The notes under the pieces were generated by a model. That model saw only the letters and a program-made list of their open reading frames with translations, was not told the origin of the DNA and searched no databases. Shown here piece by piece: positions 41,404 to 50,569 of a DNA stretch of 64,000 nt. Each line of letters starts with the position of its first letter. The stretch's first letter is position 1. The stretch covers positions 1 to 64,000 of the forward strand of contig NZ_JABWEB010000009.1 in the NCBI RefSeq assembly GCF_013369485.1, in the 5' to 3' direction. Origin of the DNA: Massilia sp. BJB1822. Its GTDB lineage: Bacteria; Pseudomonadota; Gammaproteobacteria; Burkholderiales; Burkholderiaceae_D. Made by a program: the position numbers and the translations under genes.

Positions 41404-41991
41404 TTAAGCTTTGTAGTTCTCGATCAAGCGTTCGAAACCGACGCTGGCGCGTTCCAGGCTGCCCGGAATGCGCAGGAAGCGCGCATCGTGGTGCAGGGCC
41501 AGGATCAGGCCATACATCTCGTAGACCAGCTGCTGGGCATCCGTATCGGCTTTCAGGTGGCCGCATTCGGTCGCCTGGTGGGCGCAGCGCAGCAAGGCGC
41601 CCTGCCAGGCCGCCACCATCGACACCAGCTCCTCGCGGATCGGTCCCGGACGGTCGTCGTATTCGACGGCGCCGCTGATATAGATGCAGCCCGACGCGAT
41701 CTCGACGCTGACGCGCTTGACCCAGCGCGCGAACATGGTGCGCAAACGCGGCAGGCCGCGCGGCTCCTTGACGCTGGGATAGAACACTTCCTGCTCGAAA
41801 CGGCGGTGGTACAGCTTCACAACTTCCAGCTGCAAGTCTTCACGCGAACCGAAATGCGCGAATACTCCCGATTTGCTCATATTCATGCGGTCGGCGAGCA
41901 AACCGATGGTCAGGCCTTCCAGCCCGTCACGGCTGGCTAGGTCCAGCGCCACATCCAAAATGGCAGCGCGAGTCATTTCGCCCTTGCGCAT
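41404..41991 (-). CDS. TetR-family regulator, probable repressor of the beta-oxidation cluster
   Basis: 195 residues. The HTH is in the first 55 residues: GEMTRAAILDVALDLASRDGLEGLTIGLLADRMNMSKSGVFAHFGSREDL region, with the Y-x-x-F-x-x-K position reading FAHFGSRE. The C-terminal ligand domain carries FARWVKRV, EIASGCIYISGAVEYDDRPG and LHHDARFLR. Position directly before the acyl-CoA dehydrogenase gene suggests it senses acyl-CoA and represses the cluster. ATG 41991 fits the family start; the frame extends upstream to a GTG at 42027 and beyond, and no strong Shine-Dalgarno decides between them. Confidence 0.85.
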   Translation of the reverse strand: MRKGEMTRAAILDVALDLASRDGLEGLTIGLLADRMNMSKSGVFAHFGSREDLQLEVVKLYHRRFEQEVFYPSVKEPRGLPRLRTMFARWVKRVSVEIASGCIYISGAVEYDDRPGPIREELVSMVAAWQGALLRCAHQATECGHLKADTDAQQLVYEMYGLILALHHDARFLRIPGSLERASVGFERLIENYKA

Positions 41992-42191
41992 AAATTTTGT
42001 CGAAGTATTAATAAGAATGGCACTCACTTTTAAATCCGTATCAGGAGAAAAACCTATTCTCGCTCTGCGGATTTGCTTCGTGTGAAAAGAATTGCGAACG
42101 CTCGTACTATTATCCAGTGAGGGATAAATGTCAAACGGGATTGTTAGAGTCGGCGTTCTATTGATGCGTTGCAGCAATACGCCTGGTGATA

Positions 42192-42575
42192 TCACTCGTC
42201 GCCGGTGGCGCGGTCCCACTGGCGGCGGTCGCGTTTGGTGGGGCGGCCCTTGAAATCGGCGCCCGGTTCACGGAAGAGTTTGCGCCTTTCCTGTTCGGCT
42301 GCGCGGCGCGCGATGGAGGCGGCGCTTTCCTCGTACAAGGTACGGGCGATGGGCGCCGCTTCGCGCTTGCCGGACAGGCCCAGCACCTGCACTTCCCACT
42401 CGTCCGAACCGTTATCGATGGCCAGCTTGTCGCCCGGCTTGACGTTGCGCGCCGGTTTCACGCGCTCGCCGTCCAGCTTGACCTTGCCCTTGTCGATGGC
42501 TTCGCAGGCCAGGCTGCGCGTTTTGAAGAAGCGCGCCGCCCACAGCCATTTATCGATCCGGATATTCTCGTTCAA
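42192..42575 (-). CDS. hslR: S4-domain RNA-binding heat-shock protein 15
   Basis: 127 residues. Hsp15 binds stalled 50S subunits carrying nascent-chain tRNA and helps recycle them after heat shock. The S4 domain is plain: RIDKWLWAARFFKTRSLACEAIDKGKV, LDGERVKPARNVKPGDKL and EVQVLGLSGKREAAP. A basic C-terminal tail follows (GRPTKRDRRQWDRATGDE), as in the family. The start is TTG (42573-42575) overlapping the clsB stop (TTGA), so translation is coupled to clsB and probably weak on its own. Confidence 0.9.
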   Translation of the reverse strand: MNENIRIDKWLWAARFFKTRSLACEAIDKGKVKLDGERVKPARNVKPGDKLAIDNGSDEWEVQVLGLSGKREAAPIARTLYEESAASIARRAAEQERRKLFREPGADFKGRPTKRDRRQWDRATGDE

Positions 42576-43735
42576 GCGTATTTCCCTACCGCGAAGATTC
42601 TCATTAACATCTTATAACAAACATAGGCAAAACCATAGCCGAAACGGCGCCAGCGGCCGATGCTGCGGAAGTCTTCCAGCTGCACTTCGACGCCGTCGGC
42701 CATCGCCTCTTCTATATGGCGGCGCAAGCCCCGATTGAACGCGGCATCCTTGATCACCACATTCGCCTCCTGGTTGAGGAACAGGCTCAGGCCGTCGACA
42801 TTGCTGGAGCCGACCGTCGACCAGTCGTCGTCGATCACCGCCACCTTGGCGTGCAGCTGGGTCTTGTGGTACTCGACCACCCTGACCCCGGCCGCCAGCA
42901 GCTTGGGATAGAAGGAATGCGCCACCGCGTCCTGCAGCCAGATCTCGCCCACGCCGATCAGCAGCACCACCTCGACGCCGCGCTGGGCCGTGGCCGCCAG
43001 GGCGCGGCGGAATTTGCGGCCGGGCGCGAAGTAGGGATTGGCCAGCAGCACGCTCTTCTTGGCGCGGCCCAGGGCTTGCAGATAGGCGCGCTGGATGGTG
43101 CGCCGGTTGCGCAGATTGTCGCGCACCACGAAGCCGGCCTGCACCGAGCTTTCGCGCGCCACCTTGCTCACCTTGCGCATCTCGTTGAACAGACCCAGAC
43201 GCCGGATGAAGGGCAGCTTGCCCACGCGCAGCCACTGCGCCTGGGCCTCGTGGTGGATGGTCATCACCAGCGGCCCGCGCACCTCGACCGCGAAATCCCA
43301 GCGCGGCGCGGCCAGCGGGATGCTGCGGTCGTAATCGCAATACATATCGTCGTTGATATTGATGCCGCCCACCAGCGCCACCTCGCGGTCCACCACGCAG
43401 ATCTTGCGGTGGGTGCGCGTCACGCCGCGCTTGAACCAGGGATTGAAGATGCGGTGCTGCACGCCCGCTTCCAGCAGTTCCGCATCCATGCGGGTGGCGC
43501 GCCCATGGCCGGTGCCGAACCAGTCGGTGATCATGCGCACCGCCACGCCGCGCTGGGCGGCGCGCATCAGGCAGGCCTGCATGGCGTGGCCGGTATCGTC
43601 GTCGGCGAAGATATAGGTCTCGAAATAGACTTCGTACTGCGCCGCGTCGATTGCCGCCATCAGGGCCGGAAAATATTCGGTACCGCAGTACAGCAGCTTG
43701 ACTTCGTTATCGGCAATGAAATTGACTGAGCGCAT
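42572..43735 (-). CDS. clsB: Cardiolipin synthase B-type phospholipase D family protein
   Basis: 387 residues with two PLD motifs: HRKICVVD (with VALVGGININDD) in the first half, and HAKVAVIDDDWSTVGSSNVDGLSL in the second. No N-terminal membrane helices, unlike ClsA. ClsB makes cardiolipin, and in E. coli can also use phosphatidylethanolamine partners. It follows the EEP-family gene by 8 bases; in other bacteria ClsB (YbhO) is paired with an endonuclease/exonuclease/phosphatase protein YbhP, exactly this arrangement. Confidence 0.9.
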   Translation of the reverse strand: MRSVNFIADNEVKLLYCGTEYFPALMAAIDAAQYEVYFETYIFADDDTGHAMQACLMRAAQRGVAVRMITDWFGTGHGRATRMDAELLEAGVQHRIFNPWFKRGVTRTHRKICVVDREVALVGGININDDMYCDYDRSIPLAAPRWDFAVEVRGPLVMTIHHEAQAQWLRVGKLPFIRRLGLFNEMRKVSKVARESSVQAGFVVRDNLRNRRTIQRAYLQALGRAKKSVLLANPYFAPGRKFRRALAATAQRGVEVVLLIGVGEIWLQDAVAHSFYPKLLAAGVRVVEYHKTQLHAKVAVIDDDWSTVGSSNVDGLSLFLNQEANVVIKDAAFNRGLRRHIEEAMADGVEVQLEDFRSIGRWRRFGYGFAYVCYKMLMRIFAVGKYA

Positions 43736-43743
43736 AGTCCCCG

Positions 43744-44553
43744 CTAGGCGAAATCCAGGGTCGCCACGATGGGGGCGTGGTCGGACAGCTTAGCCCACAT
43801 CGCCCCGTGCATGACTTGCGCCGATTCTACCTTGAAGCCGCGCACATAAATACGGTCGAGGCGGAAGAATGGCAGGGCGGCGGGGAAGGTCTTGGCCGGA
43901 TGCTGGGCCGCCTGGCGCCGCGCCAGCGTGCGCACCAGATCGCCCAGGCTGGAACCGGCGCCGATTTCGTCGAACACCTCGGCCACGCCGAGCGCCTTGC
44001 GCAGCTTGGCGCTCAAGGTATTGCGCCAGTCGTTGAAGTCGCCGGCAATGATGACCGGCTCGCCATGCCCGGCCGAGGTATTCACGGCCTCGATCAGCGC
44101 CTCCAATTGGCGCACCCGGCTGCGCTCGAACAAGCCGAGGTGGATCACATAGCAGTGGATCGGGCCGCGCGGCGTTTCGACCACGCTGTGCAGAATGCCG
44201 CGCTGCTCGTAAGCGTGGTCGGAGACGTCGGTATTGGTCCAGCGCGCGATGGGATAGCTGCTGAGCAGGGCGTTGCCGTGGTGGCCGTGGTCGTATTGCG
44301 CATTCAAGCCATACACGGACTGGTGCGATTCACCCGCAAAAAATTCATGCTGGCCGCCCTTGGGCCAATGGCGGTGGCCGTGATGCTCCTCGCCATAGCG
44401 GGCGGCGATGCGGTCGTGCTGCCCCTGCACTTCCTGCAGGAAGATCAGGTTCGCATCGAACTGGGCGATCGCATTCTTGAGCGCATGTACCCGCGGCTGG
44501 CTGCGGTACGACACTCCCTTATGGATGTTGTAGGTGGCAACACGGATCTTCAT
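43744..44553 (-). CDS. Endonuclease/exonuclease/phosphatase-family protein (YbhP-like)
   Basis: 269 residues of EEP fold: IRVATYNIHKGVSY (Asn metal ligand), ANLIFLQEVQGQ (Glu ligand), CYVIHLGLFERSR, VIIAGDFNDWRN (Asp/Asn) and KLSDHAPIVATL (Asp-His dyad). All catalytic positions are present, so it is probably an active phosphodiesterase or phosphatase. Its pairing with clsB (8-base gap) matches the ybhP-ybhO unit and points to phospholipid metabolism rather than DNA repair, but the substrate is not known. Confidence 0.88.
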   Translation of the reverse strand: MKIRVATYNIHKGVSYRSQPRVHALKNAIAQFDANLIFLQEVQGQHDRIAARYGEEHHGHRHWPKGGQHEFFAGESHQSVYGLNAQYDHGHHGNALLSSYPIARWTNTDVSDHAYEQRGILHSVVETPRGPIHCYVIHLGLFERSRVRQLEALIEAVNTSAGHGEPVIIAGDFNDWRNTLSAKLRKALGVAEVFDEIGAGSSLGDLVRTLARRQAAQHPAKTFPAALPFFRLDRIYVRGFKVESAQVMHGAMWAKLSDHAPIVATLDFA

Positions 44554-44605
44554 GCAGGCATTGTACCCTTACGGCCCGGCTTGCCAAGCGTCAATCGTGC
44601 CTGGC

Positions 44606-46282
44606 TCAGAAACTGGGACTGAGCTGTTCCGCCGGCTGCTTCGGCAGGATCACGCGGAAGCGCGTGCCTTTGCCGACGACGCTTTGCACCTCCATGCGGC
44701 CGCCGTGTTTTTGCACGATGCCATACGACAGCGACAAGCCCAGGCCCGTGCCCTTGCCCACCGGCTTGGTGGTGAAGAAGGGTTCGTAGATGCGGTCGAT
44801 CAGCTCGGGCGGGATGCCTTTGCCGGTGTCTTCCACCTCGACCCACACCGCCTGCTCGTCCTCGCCGGTACGCACGGTGATGCGGCCGCTTTCTTCGATG
44901 GCGTGGGCAGCGTTCACCAGCAGGTTCATGAACACCTGGTTCAGCTGCGAGGGGAAGCAGGCCAGCGGCGCCACGCCGCCATATTCCTTGACCACGTCGG
45001 CCTTGTATTTCAATTCGTTCCAGACCAGATTGAGCGTGCTGTCCAGCCCCGCTTCCAGGCTGGCGACGGCCAGCTCGCCGCCATCGACGTGGGAAAAGTC
45101 CTTCATATCCTGCACGATGCGCTTGACGCGCTCCAGGCCTTCCAGCGATTCGCTCAGCAGGCTGTCCAAGTCTTCGCGCAGATAGTCGGCGTCGACTTCG
45201 GCTTTCAGCGCGGCCAGCGCGGCACGGTCGCCCACGGCCAGCTTGGGTTCCAGCGCTTCATAGGCGTCGAGCAGGCGCAGCAGGGACTCGGCGTAGCGCT
45301 GCAGGCTGCCCAGATTGGAATTGACGAAGCCCACCGGATTATTGATCTCGTGCGCCACGCCGGCCGCCAGCACGCCGATGGAAGCCATCTTCTCCGATTG
45401 CAGCAGCTGGCTCTGGGCTTCGCCCAGCTTGCGGATCAGCTCAGCCTGGCGCGCCTTTTCCTGTTCCAGCGTGGCGTTCGCCATCTGCAAATCCTTGGTG
45501 CGTTCGCGCACCCGGTATTCCAGCTGGTCGCGCGATTCGCGCAAGGCCTGTTCGGCGCGCTGGCGCTCCGTGATATCGGTGAAGCCGAACACGCGGCCGA
45601 TGATGCGCTCGCCCAGATACTGAGGCCGCGAACGGCATTCGAAGACGCGCCCGCTGCGCAGGCTGAGCAAATCCACCGTCTCGTTGGCGTCGACCACCTG
45701 CTGCAGGCGCGTGCGGCATAACTCGCCCTCCACCACCAGGCCCGCCAGATAGCCGAGAATGGCGCCATCGTCGCCCGCCTCCAGCAGGGATTCGGGCAGA
45801 TCCCACATGCGGCTGAACAGGCGGTTCATGCTGCTGATGCGGCCATGCCAGTCCAGCACCAGGATGCCGTTGCCGGTCGATTCCAGCGTGGCGCGCAGCT
45901 GCGACAAGGTCTGTTCCAGCACATCCTCCACCTGGCGCTCGTGGCGCGTATCGCGCGCCAGCACCAGCAGCAAGGTGCGCTCCCGCTGGCGGATCACGCG
46001 CACCGTTTTCATCACCGTCATCAGGCTGGCGTCGGCGCAGTGGTACTCGCCCTCCTGCGCCGCGATTTCCTGGTACTGGCCGTTGCGCACATCCTCCCAA
46101 TAGAACACGTCCTGCAGGGAGCTTTCGATATCGGTGATGGACATGCCCTGCAGCTGCGCCAGCGTGTAGCCCAGCACCTGCGCCGCCATCCGGTTCGCCA
46201 GCAGGATGCGCAGATCGTCCGGGTCCACCAGCAGCATCAAGTGCGGACTGTGGTCCAGCATCAGCTGCTGCAGGCTTTCCAT
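44606..46282 (-). CDS. PAS-domain sensor histidine kinase
   Basis: 558 residues, soluble. Two PAS domains lie at ~8-120 (MLLVDPDDLRILLANRMAAQ) and ~140-255 (ILVLDWHGRISSMNRLFSRM ... VFGFTDITERQRAEQALRES). A long coiled coil follows to ~310. The HisKA motif is VLAAGVAHEINNPVGFVNSN with the phospho-His. The HATPase domain has NQVFMNLLVNAAHAIEE, VEDTGKGIPPELIDRI and KGTGLGLSLSYGIV. This HEINNPVG type resembles NtrB-like two-component kinases. Its ATG overlaps the stop of the HD-GYP gene (TAATG), so the two are co-translated. No cognate receiver is next to it. Confidence 0.9.
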   Translation of the reverse strand: MESLQQLMLDHSPHLMLLVDPDDLRILLANRMAAQVLGYTLAQLQGMSITDIESSLQDVFYWEDVRNGQYQEIAAQEGEYHCADASLMTVMKTVRVIRQRERTLLLVLARDTRHERQVEDVLEQTLSQLRATLESTGNGILVLDWHGRISSMNRLFSRMWDLPESLLEAGDDGAILGYLAGLVVEGELCRTRLQQVVDANETVDLLSLRSGRVFECRSRPQYLGERIIGRVFGFTDITERQRAEQALRESRDQLEYRVRERTKDLQMANATLEQEKARQAELIRKLGEAQSQLLQSEKMASIGVLAAGVAHEINNPVGFVNSNLGSLQRYAESLLRLLDAYEALEPKLAVGDRAALAALKAEVDADYLREDLDSLLSESLEGLERVKRIVQDMKDFSHVDGGELAVASLEAGLDSTLNLVWNELKYKADVVKEYGGVAPLACFPSQLNQVFMNLLVNAAHAIEESGRITVRTGEDEQAVWVEVEDTGKGIPPELIDRIYEPFFTTKPVGKGTGLGLSLSYGIVQKHGGRMEVQSVVGKGTRFRVILPKQPAEQLSPSF

Positions 46283-47571
46283 TAGGCGGCAGCCCCCTGT
46301 CCCTGCTTGCTGGCATCGAAGTAATAGCTGACCCGCTTGCGCGGGCTCAGATAGTGGTAAATCTCTTTCGGCACCTGGGCCGGCTTGATGGCCTTGACGA
46401 TATTCAGATCGGTCTCGCGCTCGGTGTCGACCAGGATCGCCTCCTCCTTCGGCACGCCGGCTTCGTACACCACCAGCACCGGCTTGGTGGGCTTGGCGGT
46501 ATTGATGGTGGCGACCATGCCGATCACCCCGTTCGACAGCTGCACCACGGTGCCGGGCGGATAAACGCCGAGGCAGCGGATGAACACCTGCAGCAGCTTG
46601 GGATCGAATTTGCCGCGCAGCTTGGCGAACATCAGCGCCAGCGCCTCGTGCGGCGTCATGGCGGCGGCCGGGTTGGCCGGGTTGCACAGCTCATCGTAGA
46701 AATTGGCGATGGCGACGATGCGGCCCAGCAGGCCGGTGGCCTCGCCTTTCAGCTGGCGCGGATAGCCGCTGCCGTCGAAGGCTTCGTGGTGGTCGCGGAT
46801 CACTGATTGCACCGCCGCCGGCAAGCCCATTTTCTGCGCCAGCTCCATCCCCACCTCGCAATGGGTCTCGTACAGGCGCAGCTCGGCGCCGGCCAGCGGC
46901 TCGAACTGGTGCAGCAGGCGGTCGGGCAGGTTCTTCAAGCCGATATCGTGGAATAGCGCACCGGTGCCGAGCGCCGCCGCCGCTTCCATCGGCAGCTTGA
47001 TGTCGCGCGCCATCATCATCGCCAGCATGGTGACGTTGAGCGAATGGGTGTAGATTTCCTCGCCGCCCACCTTGTCGCCCATGACATGAATGGCCAGCTC
47101 CGGCGCGCACAGGATGGAACCGGTGATCTTGCCAATCAGTTCCTCGGCCTTGCGCACGGTTTCCGCCGGCCGCGCGAACATATTGCGCTCGATGTCGCGG
47201 ATGGCGTTAGCGGTGTCGAAAAAGGCGTGCTCGATGCGCGCCGCCGTTTCGCGCTGCTGGCGGATGCGCGCCATCAGCACCATCTTGGCCTGCAACGCGG
47301 GCGACTCGGGGCCATGCAGCTCGACCACCGTAGCCGCGGCCGGGGGTGGTGCGGCCTGCGGCGCCGGAGCCAGCGGCGACGGAGCCACATCGCTCAGCGC
47401 CGGGTCGAAACGGATGGATTTCAGACCCAGACCGCGCAGGGTGCGGATCTGGTCTTCACTTTTAATCTTGAAGTGACTGAATGCGAAGGGGTGCTCGAAC
47501 CATTTCAGGTCCAGGTGCACATATAAACCGATTTGCAGCTGATCTATGGAGATATCGAGGGTGTCCGCCAT
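46282..47571 (-). CDS. HD-GYP domain phosphodiesterase with DUF3391 N-terminus
   Basis: 429 residues. HD-GYP proteins hydrolyse cyclic di-GMP. The N-terminal DUF3391 is visible (ISIDQLQIGLYVHLDLKWFEHPF, IKSEDQIRTLRGLGL). The HD-GYP domain has HSLNVTMLAMMMAR, LFHDIGLKNLP (HD), RLYETHCEVGMEL, VIRDHHEAFDGSGYPRQL (HHE ... GYP) and IVAIANFYDELCNP. Metal-ligand residues are present, so it is probably active. ATG 47571 fits the DUF3391 start; a GTG at 47580 is also possible. The coupled PAS kinase downstream suggests joint signalling output. Confidence 0.9.
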   Translation of the reverse strand: MADTLDISIDQLQIGLYVHLDLKWFEHPFAFSHFKIKSEDQIRTLRGLGLKSIRFDPALSDVAPSPLAPAPQAAPPPAAATVVELHGPESPALQAKMVLMARIRQQRETAARIEHAFFDTANAIRDIERNMFARPAETVRKAEELIGKITGSILCAPELAIHVMGDKVGGEEIYTHSLNVTMLAMMMARDIKLPMEAAAALGTGALFHDIGLKNLPDRLLHQFEPLAGAELRLYETHCEVGMELAQKMGLPAAVQSVIRDHHEAFDGSGYPRQLKGEATGLLGRIVAIANFYDELCNPANPAAAMTPHEALALMFAKLRGKFDPKLLQVFIRCLGVYPPGTVVQLSNGVIGMVATINTAKPTKPVLVVYEAGVPKEEAILVDTERETDLNIVKAIKPAQVPKEIYHYLSPRKRVSYYFDASKQGQGAAA

Positions 47572-47604
47572 CGTGCCCACCTGTCCGCAGGATCATGGCT
47601 TGCA

Positions 47605-48066
47605 TTATCCCCTCTTTTTCAGCTGCTGCGGCAATTGCAGCACGGCTTCCGCGTTCGAGGGCGAGAAACAGCGGTCGGCCGCTTCCAGCCAGGGCAGCCA
47701 GGCGTATTGCAAGTGTTCGCGCGCGCTCAGCATGATGGGCGTGTCGCGCGGGACTTCGACGCTGAACACATGCTCGGTATTCTGCGTGACGCCGGGTGCG
47801 TAGCGGTGGCGCCAGACGGGATAGATTTCGTAGATATTGGCCAAGCCCCAGTCGCGCAGCACGATGCGCTCGCCGTCGGCGACGATGCCGGTTTCCTCGA
47901 ACAGTTCGCGGGTCGCGGTTTCCAGCAGCGGTTCGTCCACCGCGTCCTTGGAGCCGGTGACGGATTGCCAGAAGCCGGCGCGGTCGGCGCGTTCGATCAG
48001 CAGCACGTCCAGGGCGGCGGTGTGGATCACCACCAGCACGGATTCGGGGATTTTATAGGGCTTCAT
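47605..48066 (-). CDS. nudB: Dihydroneopterin triphosphate diphosphatase (Nudix)
   Basis: 153 residues. NudB removes pyrophosphate from dihydroneopterin triphosphate in folate synthesis. The Nudix box is TGSKDAVDEPLLETA then TRELFEETGI, with one extra residue between the first Gly and first Glu compared with the textbook GX5E spacing. The family start PYKIPESVLVVIHTAALDVLLIERAD and the WQSVTGS motif agree with NudB. It follows aspS by 52 bases with a terminator hairpin between; nudB beside aspS and DUF502 is a common gammaproteobacterial and betaproteobacterial order, which supports the name. Confidence 0.88.
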   Translation of the reverse strand: MKPYKIPESVLVVIHTAALDVLLIERADRAGFWQSVTGSKDAVDEPLLETATRELFEETGIVADGERIVLRDWGLANIYEIYPVWRHRYAPGVTQNTEHVFSVEVPRDTPIMLSAREHLQYAWLPWLEAADRCFSPSNAEAVLQLPQQLKKRG

Positions 48067-48076
48067 GCGATAAAAG

Positions 48077-48101
48077 AAAAGGCGCTGTGACAGCGCCTTT
48101 T
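48077..48101 (-). terminator. Intrinsic terminator after aspS
   Basis: GGCGCTG (48081-48087), loop TGA, CAGCGCC (48091-48097), flanked by AAAA and TTTT. Read leftwards, the stem is followed by CTTTTCTTTTATC, a proper U-rich tail. It lies 18 bases past the aspS stop and just before the nudB start, so nudB either has its own promoter or depends on read-through. Confidence 0.8.
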
Positions 48102-48118
48102 CTCAGGTTACAGACTGA

Positions 48119-49924
48119 TTAACCAGCCACTTTTGGCTCAGCCGCGCGCAGGCGGATGTGCAGTTCGCGCAGCTGCTTCTCGTCCACTTCGGACGGCGCC
48201 TGGGTCAGCAGGCACTGGGCGCGCTGGGTTTTCGGGAAAGCGATCACGTCGCGGATCGAATCGGACTTGGTCATCAGGGTCACGATGCGGTCCAGACCGA
48301 AGGCCAGGCCACCGTGCGGCGGCGCGCCGTACTGCAGCGCGTCCAGCAGGAAGCCGAACTTCAGGCGGGCTTCCTGGTCGTCGATCTTCAGTGCGCGGAA
48401 GACTTTGGACTGCACTTCTTCGCGGTGGATACGGATCGAGCCGCCGCCCAGTTCCCAGCCGTTCAGCACCATATCGTAGGCCTTGGCAACGCAGGCGCCT
48501 GGATTGGTTTCCAGCATGTCTTCGTGGCCGTCCTTCGGCGCGGTGAACGGGTGGTGGGTCGCGGTCCAGCGGTCCGATTCTTCGTCGTACTCGAACATCG
48601 GGAAGTCGATCACCCACAGCGGCGCCCAAACGTCGTCGAACAGGCCGGCTTTCTTGCCGAACTCGGAGTGGCCGATCTTCACGCGCAGGGCGCCGATGGC
48701 GTCATTCACCACCTTGGCCTTGTCCGCGCCGAAGAAGATCAGGTCGCCGTCTTCGGCGCCGGTCAGTTCCAGAATCTTGGCCAGGGCCGCGTCGTGGATG
48801 TTCTTCACGATCGGCGATTGCAGGCCGTCGCGGCCTTTGGCTTTCTCGTTAACCTTGATGTAAGCCAGGCCTTTGGCGCCGTAGATGGCGACGAACTGGG
48901 TGTAGGCGTCGATTTCCGAACGCGGCATGTCCGCGCCCTTCGGCACGCGCAGGCCGACCACGCGGCCGTTAGGCATGGCGGCGGCGCCGGCGAAGACCTT
49001 GAACTCGACATCCTTCATCACCTCGGTCAGCTCGGTGAATTCCAGCTTAACGCGCATGTCCGGCTTGTCCGAACCGTATTTGCCCATGGCGGTGGCGAAG
49101 TCCATCACCGGGAATGGGTTAGGCAGATCGACTTCCATGGTGTTCTTGAACACCTTGCGGATCATGTCTTCGAACAGATCGCGGATTTCCTGTTCGTTCA
49201 GGAAGGAGGTTTCGCAGTCGATCTGGGTGAATTCAGGCTGGCGGTCGGCGCGCAGGTCTTCGTCGCGGAAGCACTTGGTGATCTGATAGTAGCGGTCGAA
49301 GTTGGCCACCATCAGCAGCTGCTTGAACAGCTGCGGCGATTGCGGCAGGGCGAAGAATTCGCCGGCGTTCACGCGCGAAGGCACCAGGTAGTCGCGCGCG
49401 CCTTCCGGGGTGGACTTGGTCAGGGTCGGGGTCTCGATATCGATGAAGCCCAGGTTGTCCAGGTACTTGCGCACTTCCATCGACACCTTGTAGCGCAGGC
49501 GCAGATTGTTCTGCATCTGCGGACGGCGCAGGTCCAGCACGCGGTGGGTCAGGCGGGTGGTTTCGGACAGGTTGTCGTCGTCCAGCTGGAACGGCACGGC
49601 CACGGAGGCGTTCAGCACTTCGAGCTGGGAGCAGATCACTTCGATCTTGCCCGATTTCAGGTTGGCGTTGACGGTGCCGGCCAGGCGGTCCTTGACCACG
49701 CCGGTCACGCGCAGGCAGTACTCGTTACGCACGGATTCGGCGACCTTGAACACGTCGGCCTGTTCCGGGTTGCAAACGATCTGAACCAGACCTTCGCGGT
49801 CGCGCAGGTCGATGAAAATCACGCCGCCGTGGTCGCGGCGACGGTGCACCCAGCCGCACAGGCTAACGGTTTGGCCCAGCAGCGCTTCGGTGGTGAGGCC
49901 GCAGTAGTGAGTACGCATAGACAT
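48119..49924 (-). CDS. aspS: Aspartyl-tRNA synthetase, probably non-discriminating (Asp/Asn) type
   Basis: 601 residues, class II synthetase. OB-fold anticodon domain first (CGWVHRRRDHGGVIFIDLRDREG), then the catalytic core with FDRYYQITKCFRDEDLRADRQPEFTQID region, bacterial GAD insert (~290-410), and motif 3 GLAFGLDRIVTLM. His32 in RRDHGG corresponds to the His that marks non-discriminating AspRS such as Pseudomonas aeruginosa, where E. coli has Leu. Such enzymes also charge tRNA-Asn with Asp, which GatCAB then amidates; that requires gatCAB elsewhere in the genome. An alternative ATG lies at 49918. Confidence 0.95.
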   Translation of the reverse strand: MSMRTHYCGLTTEALLGQTVSLCGWVHRRRDHGGVIFIDLRDREGLVQIVCNPEQADVFKVAESVRNEYCLRVTGVVKDRLAGTVNANLKSGKIEVICSQLEVLNASVAVPFQLDDDNLSETTRLTHRVLDLRRPQMQNNLRLRYKVSMEVRKYLDNLGFIDIETPTLTKSTPEGARDYLVPSRVNAGEFFALPQSPQLFKQLLMVANFDRYYQITKCFRDEDLRADRQPEFTQIDCETSFLNEQEIRDLFEDMIRKVFKNTMEVDLPNPFPVMDFATAMGKYGSDKPDMRVKLEFTELTEVMKDVEFKVFAGAAAMPNGRVVGLRVPKGADMPRSEIDAYTQFVAIYGAKGLAYIKVNEKAKGRDGLQSPIVKNIHDAALAKILELTGAEDGDLIFFGADKAKVVNDAIGALRVKIGHSEFGKKAGLFDDVWAPLWVIDFPMFEYDEESDRWTATHHPFTAPKDGHEDMLETNPGACVAKAYDMVLNGWELGGGSIRIHREEVQSKVFRALKIDDQEARLKFGFLLDALQYGAPPHGGLAFGLDRIVTLMTKSDSIRDVIAFPKTQRAQCLLTQAPSEVDEKQLRELHIRLRAAEPKVAG

Positions 49925-49953
49925 GGTTATTTCTCAGTTCAGGTTAAATTGTT

Positions 49954-50541
49954 TTATTCGGGCGCAACCACGCCCATGGAAACGATGTACTTCAGGGCGG
50001 CATCGACCGTCATATCCAGTTCGACGACGTTTTCACGCTTCATCATCAGGAAAAAGCCGGAGGTCGGGTTCGGCGTGGTGGGCACGTACACGCTCACATA
50101 TTCGCCCACCAGATGATTCTTCACATCGCCGCCCGGCGTGCCGGTGAGGAAGGCGATGGTCCAGGATTCCTGGTGCGGATACGGAATCAGCACAGCCTTG
50201 CGGAAGGCATTGCCGGACGAGGAAAACAGCGTGTCCGACACCTGCTTGACGCTGCCGTACAGCGAGCTGACCACGGGAATGCGGTGCAGCAGCTTTTCCC
50301 ACATGCGCACGATGTAGTTGCCGATCAGATTATTGGTCAGCAAGCCGGTCAGGAACACGATCAGGATGGTCAGCATCGTGCCCAGGCCCGGGATGTCGAA
50401 GCCGATCAGGGTGCGCGGCTGCCAGCGCTCCGGCACGATCAGCAGGGACTGGTCCATGGTGCTGATCACCAGATTCAATACCCAGGCCGTGATCGCCAGC
50501 GGGACCAGGATCAGCAAACCGGTAATAAAGTATTTACGCAT
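49954..50541 (-). CDS. DUF502 family membrane protein
   Basis: 195 residues with two membrane helices (YFITGLLILVPLAITAWVLNLVI and LGTMLTILIVFLTGLLTNNLIG), then a conserved domain: RIPVVSSLYGSVKQVSDTL, AVLIPYPHQESWTIAFLTG and VYVPTTPNPTSGFFLMM. These are DUF502 signatures. The family is widespread, of unknown function, and usually near aspS, as here. It starts 28 bases after fmdB-like gene stop and ends 29 bases before aspS, so all three probably share a transcript. I chose ATG 50541 because upstream residues are low-complexity. Confidence 0.88.
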   Translation of the reverse strand: MRKYFITGLLILVPLAITAWVLNLVISTMDQSLLIVPERWQPRTLIGFDIPGLGTMLTILIVFLTGLLTNNLIGNYIVRMWEKLLHRIPVVSSLYGSVKQVSDTLFSSSGNAFRKAVLIPYPHQESWTIAFLTGTPGGDVKNHLVGEYVSVYVPTTPNPTSGFFLMMKRENVVELDMTVDAALKYIVSMGVVAPE

Positions 50542-50569
50542 CGTTTTCACCGTGGTTGGGCGCCTTGTC

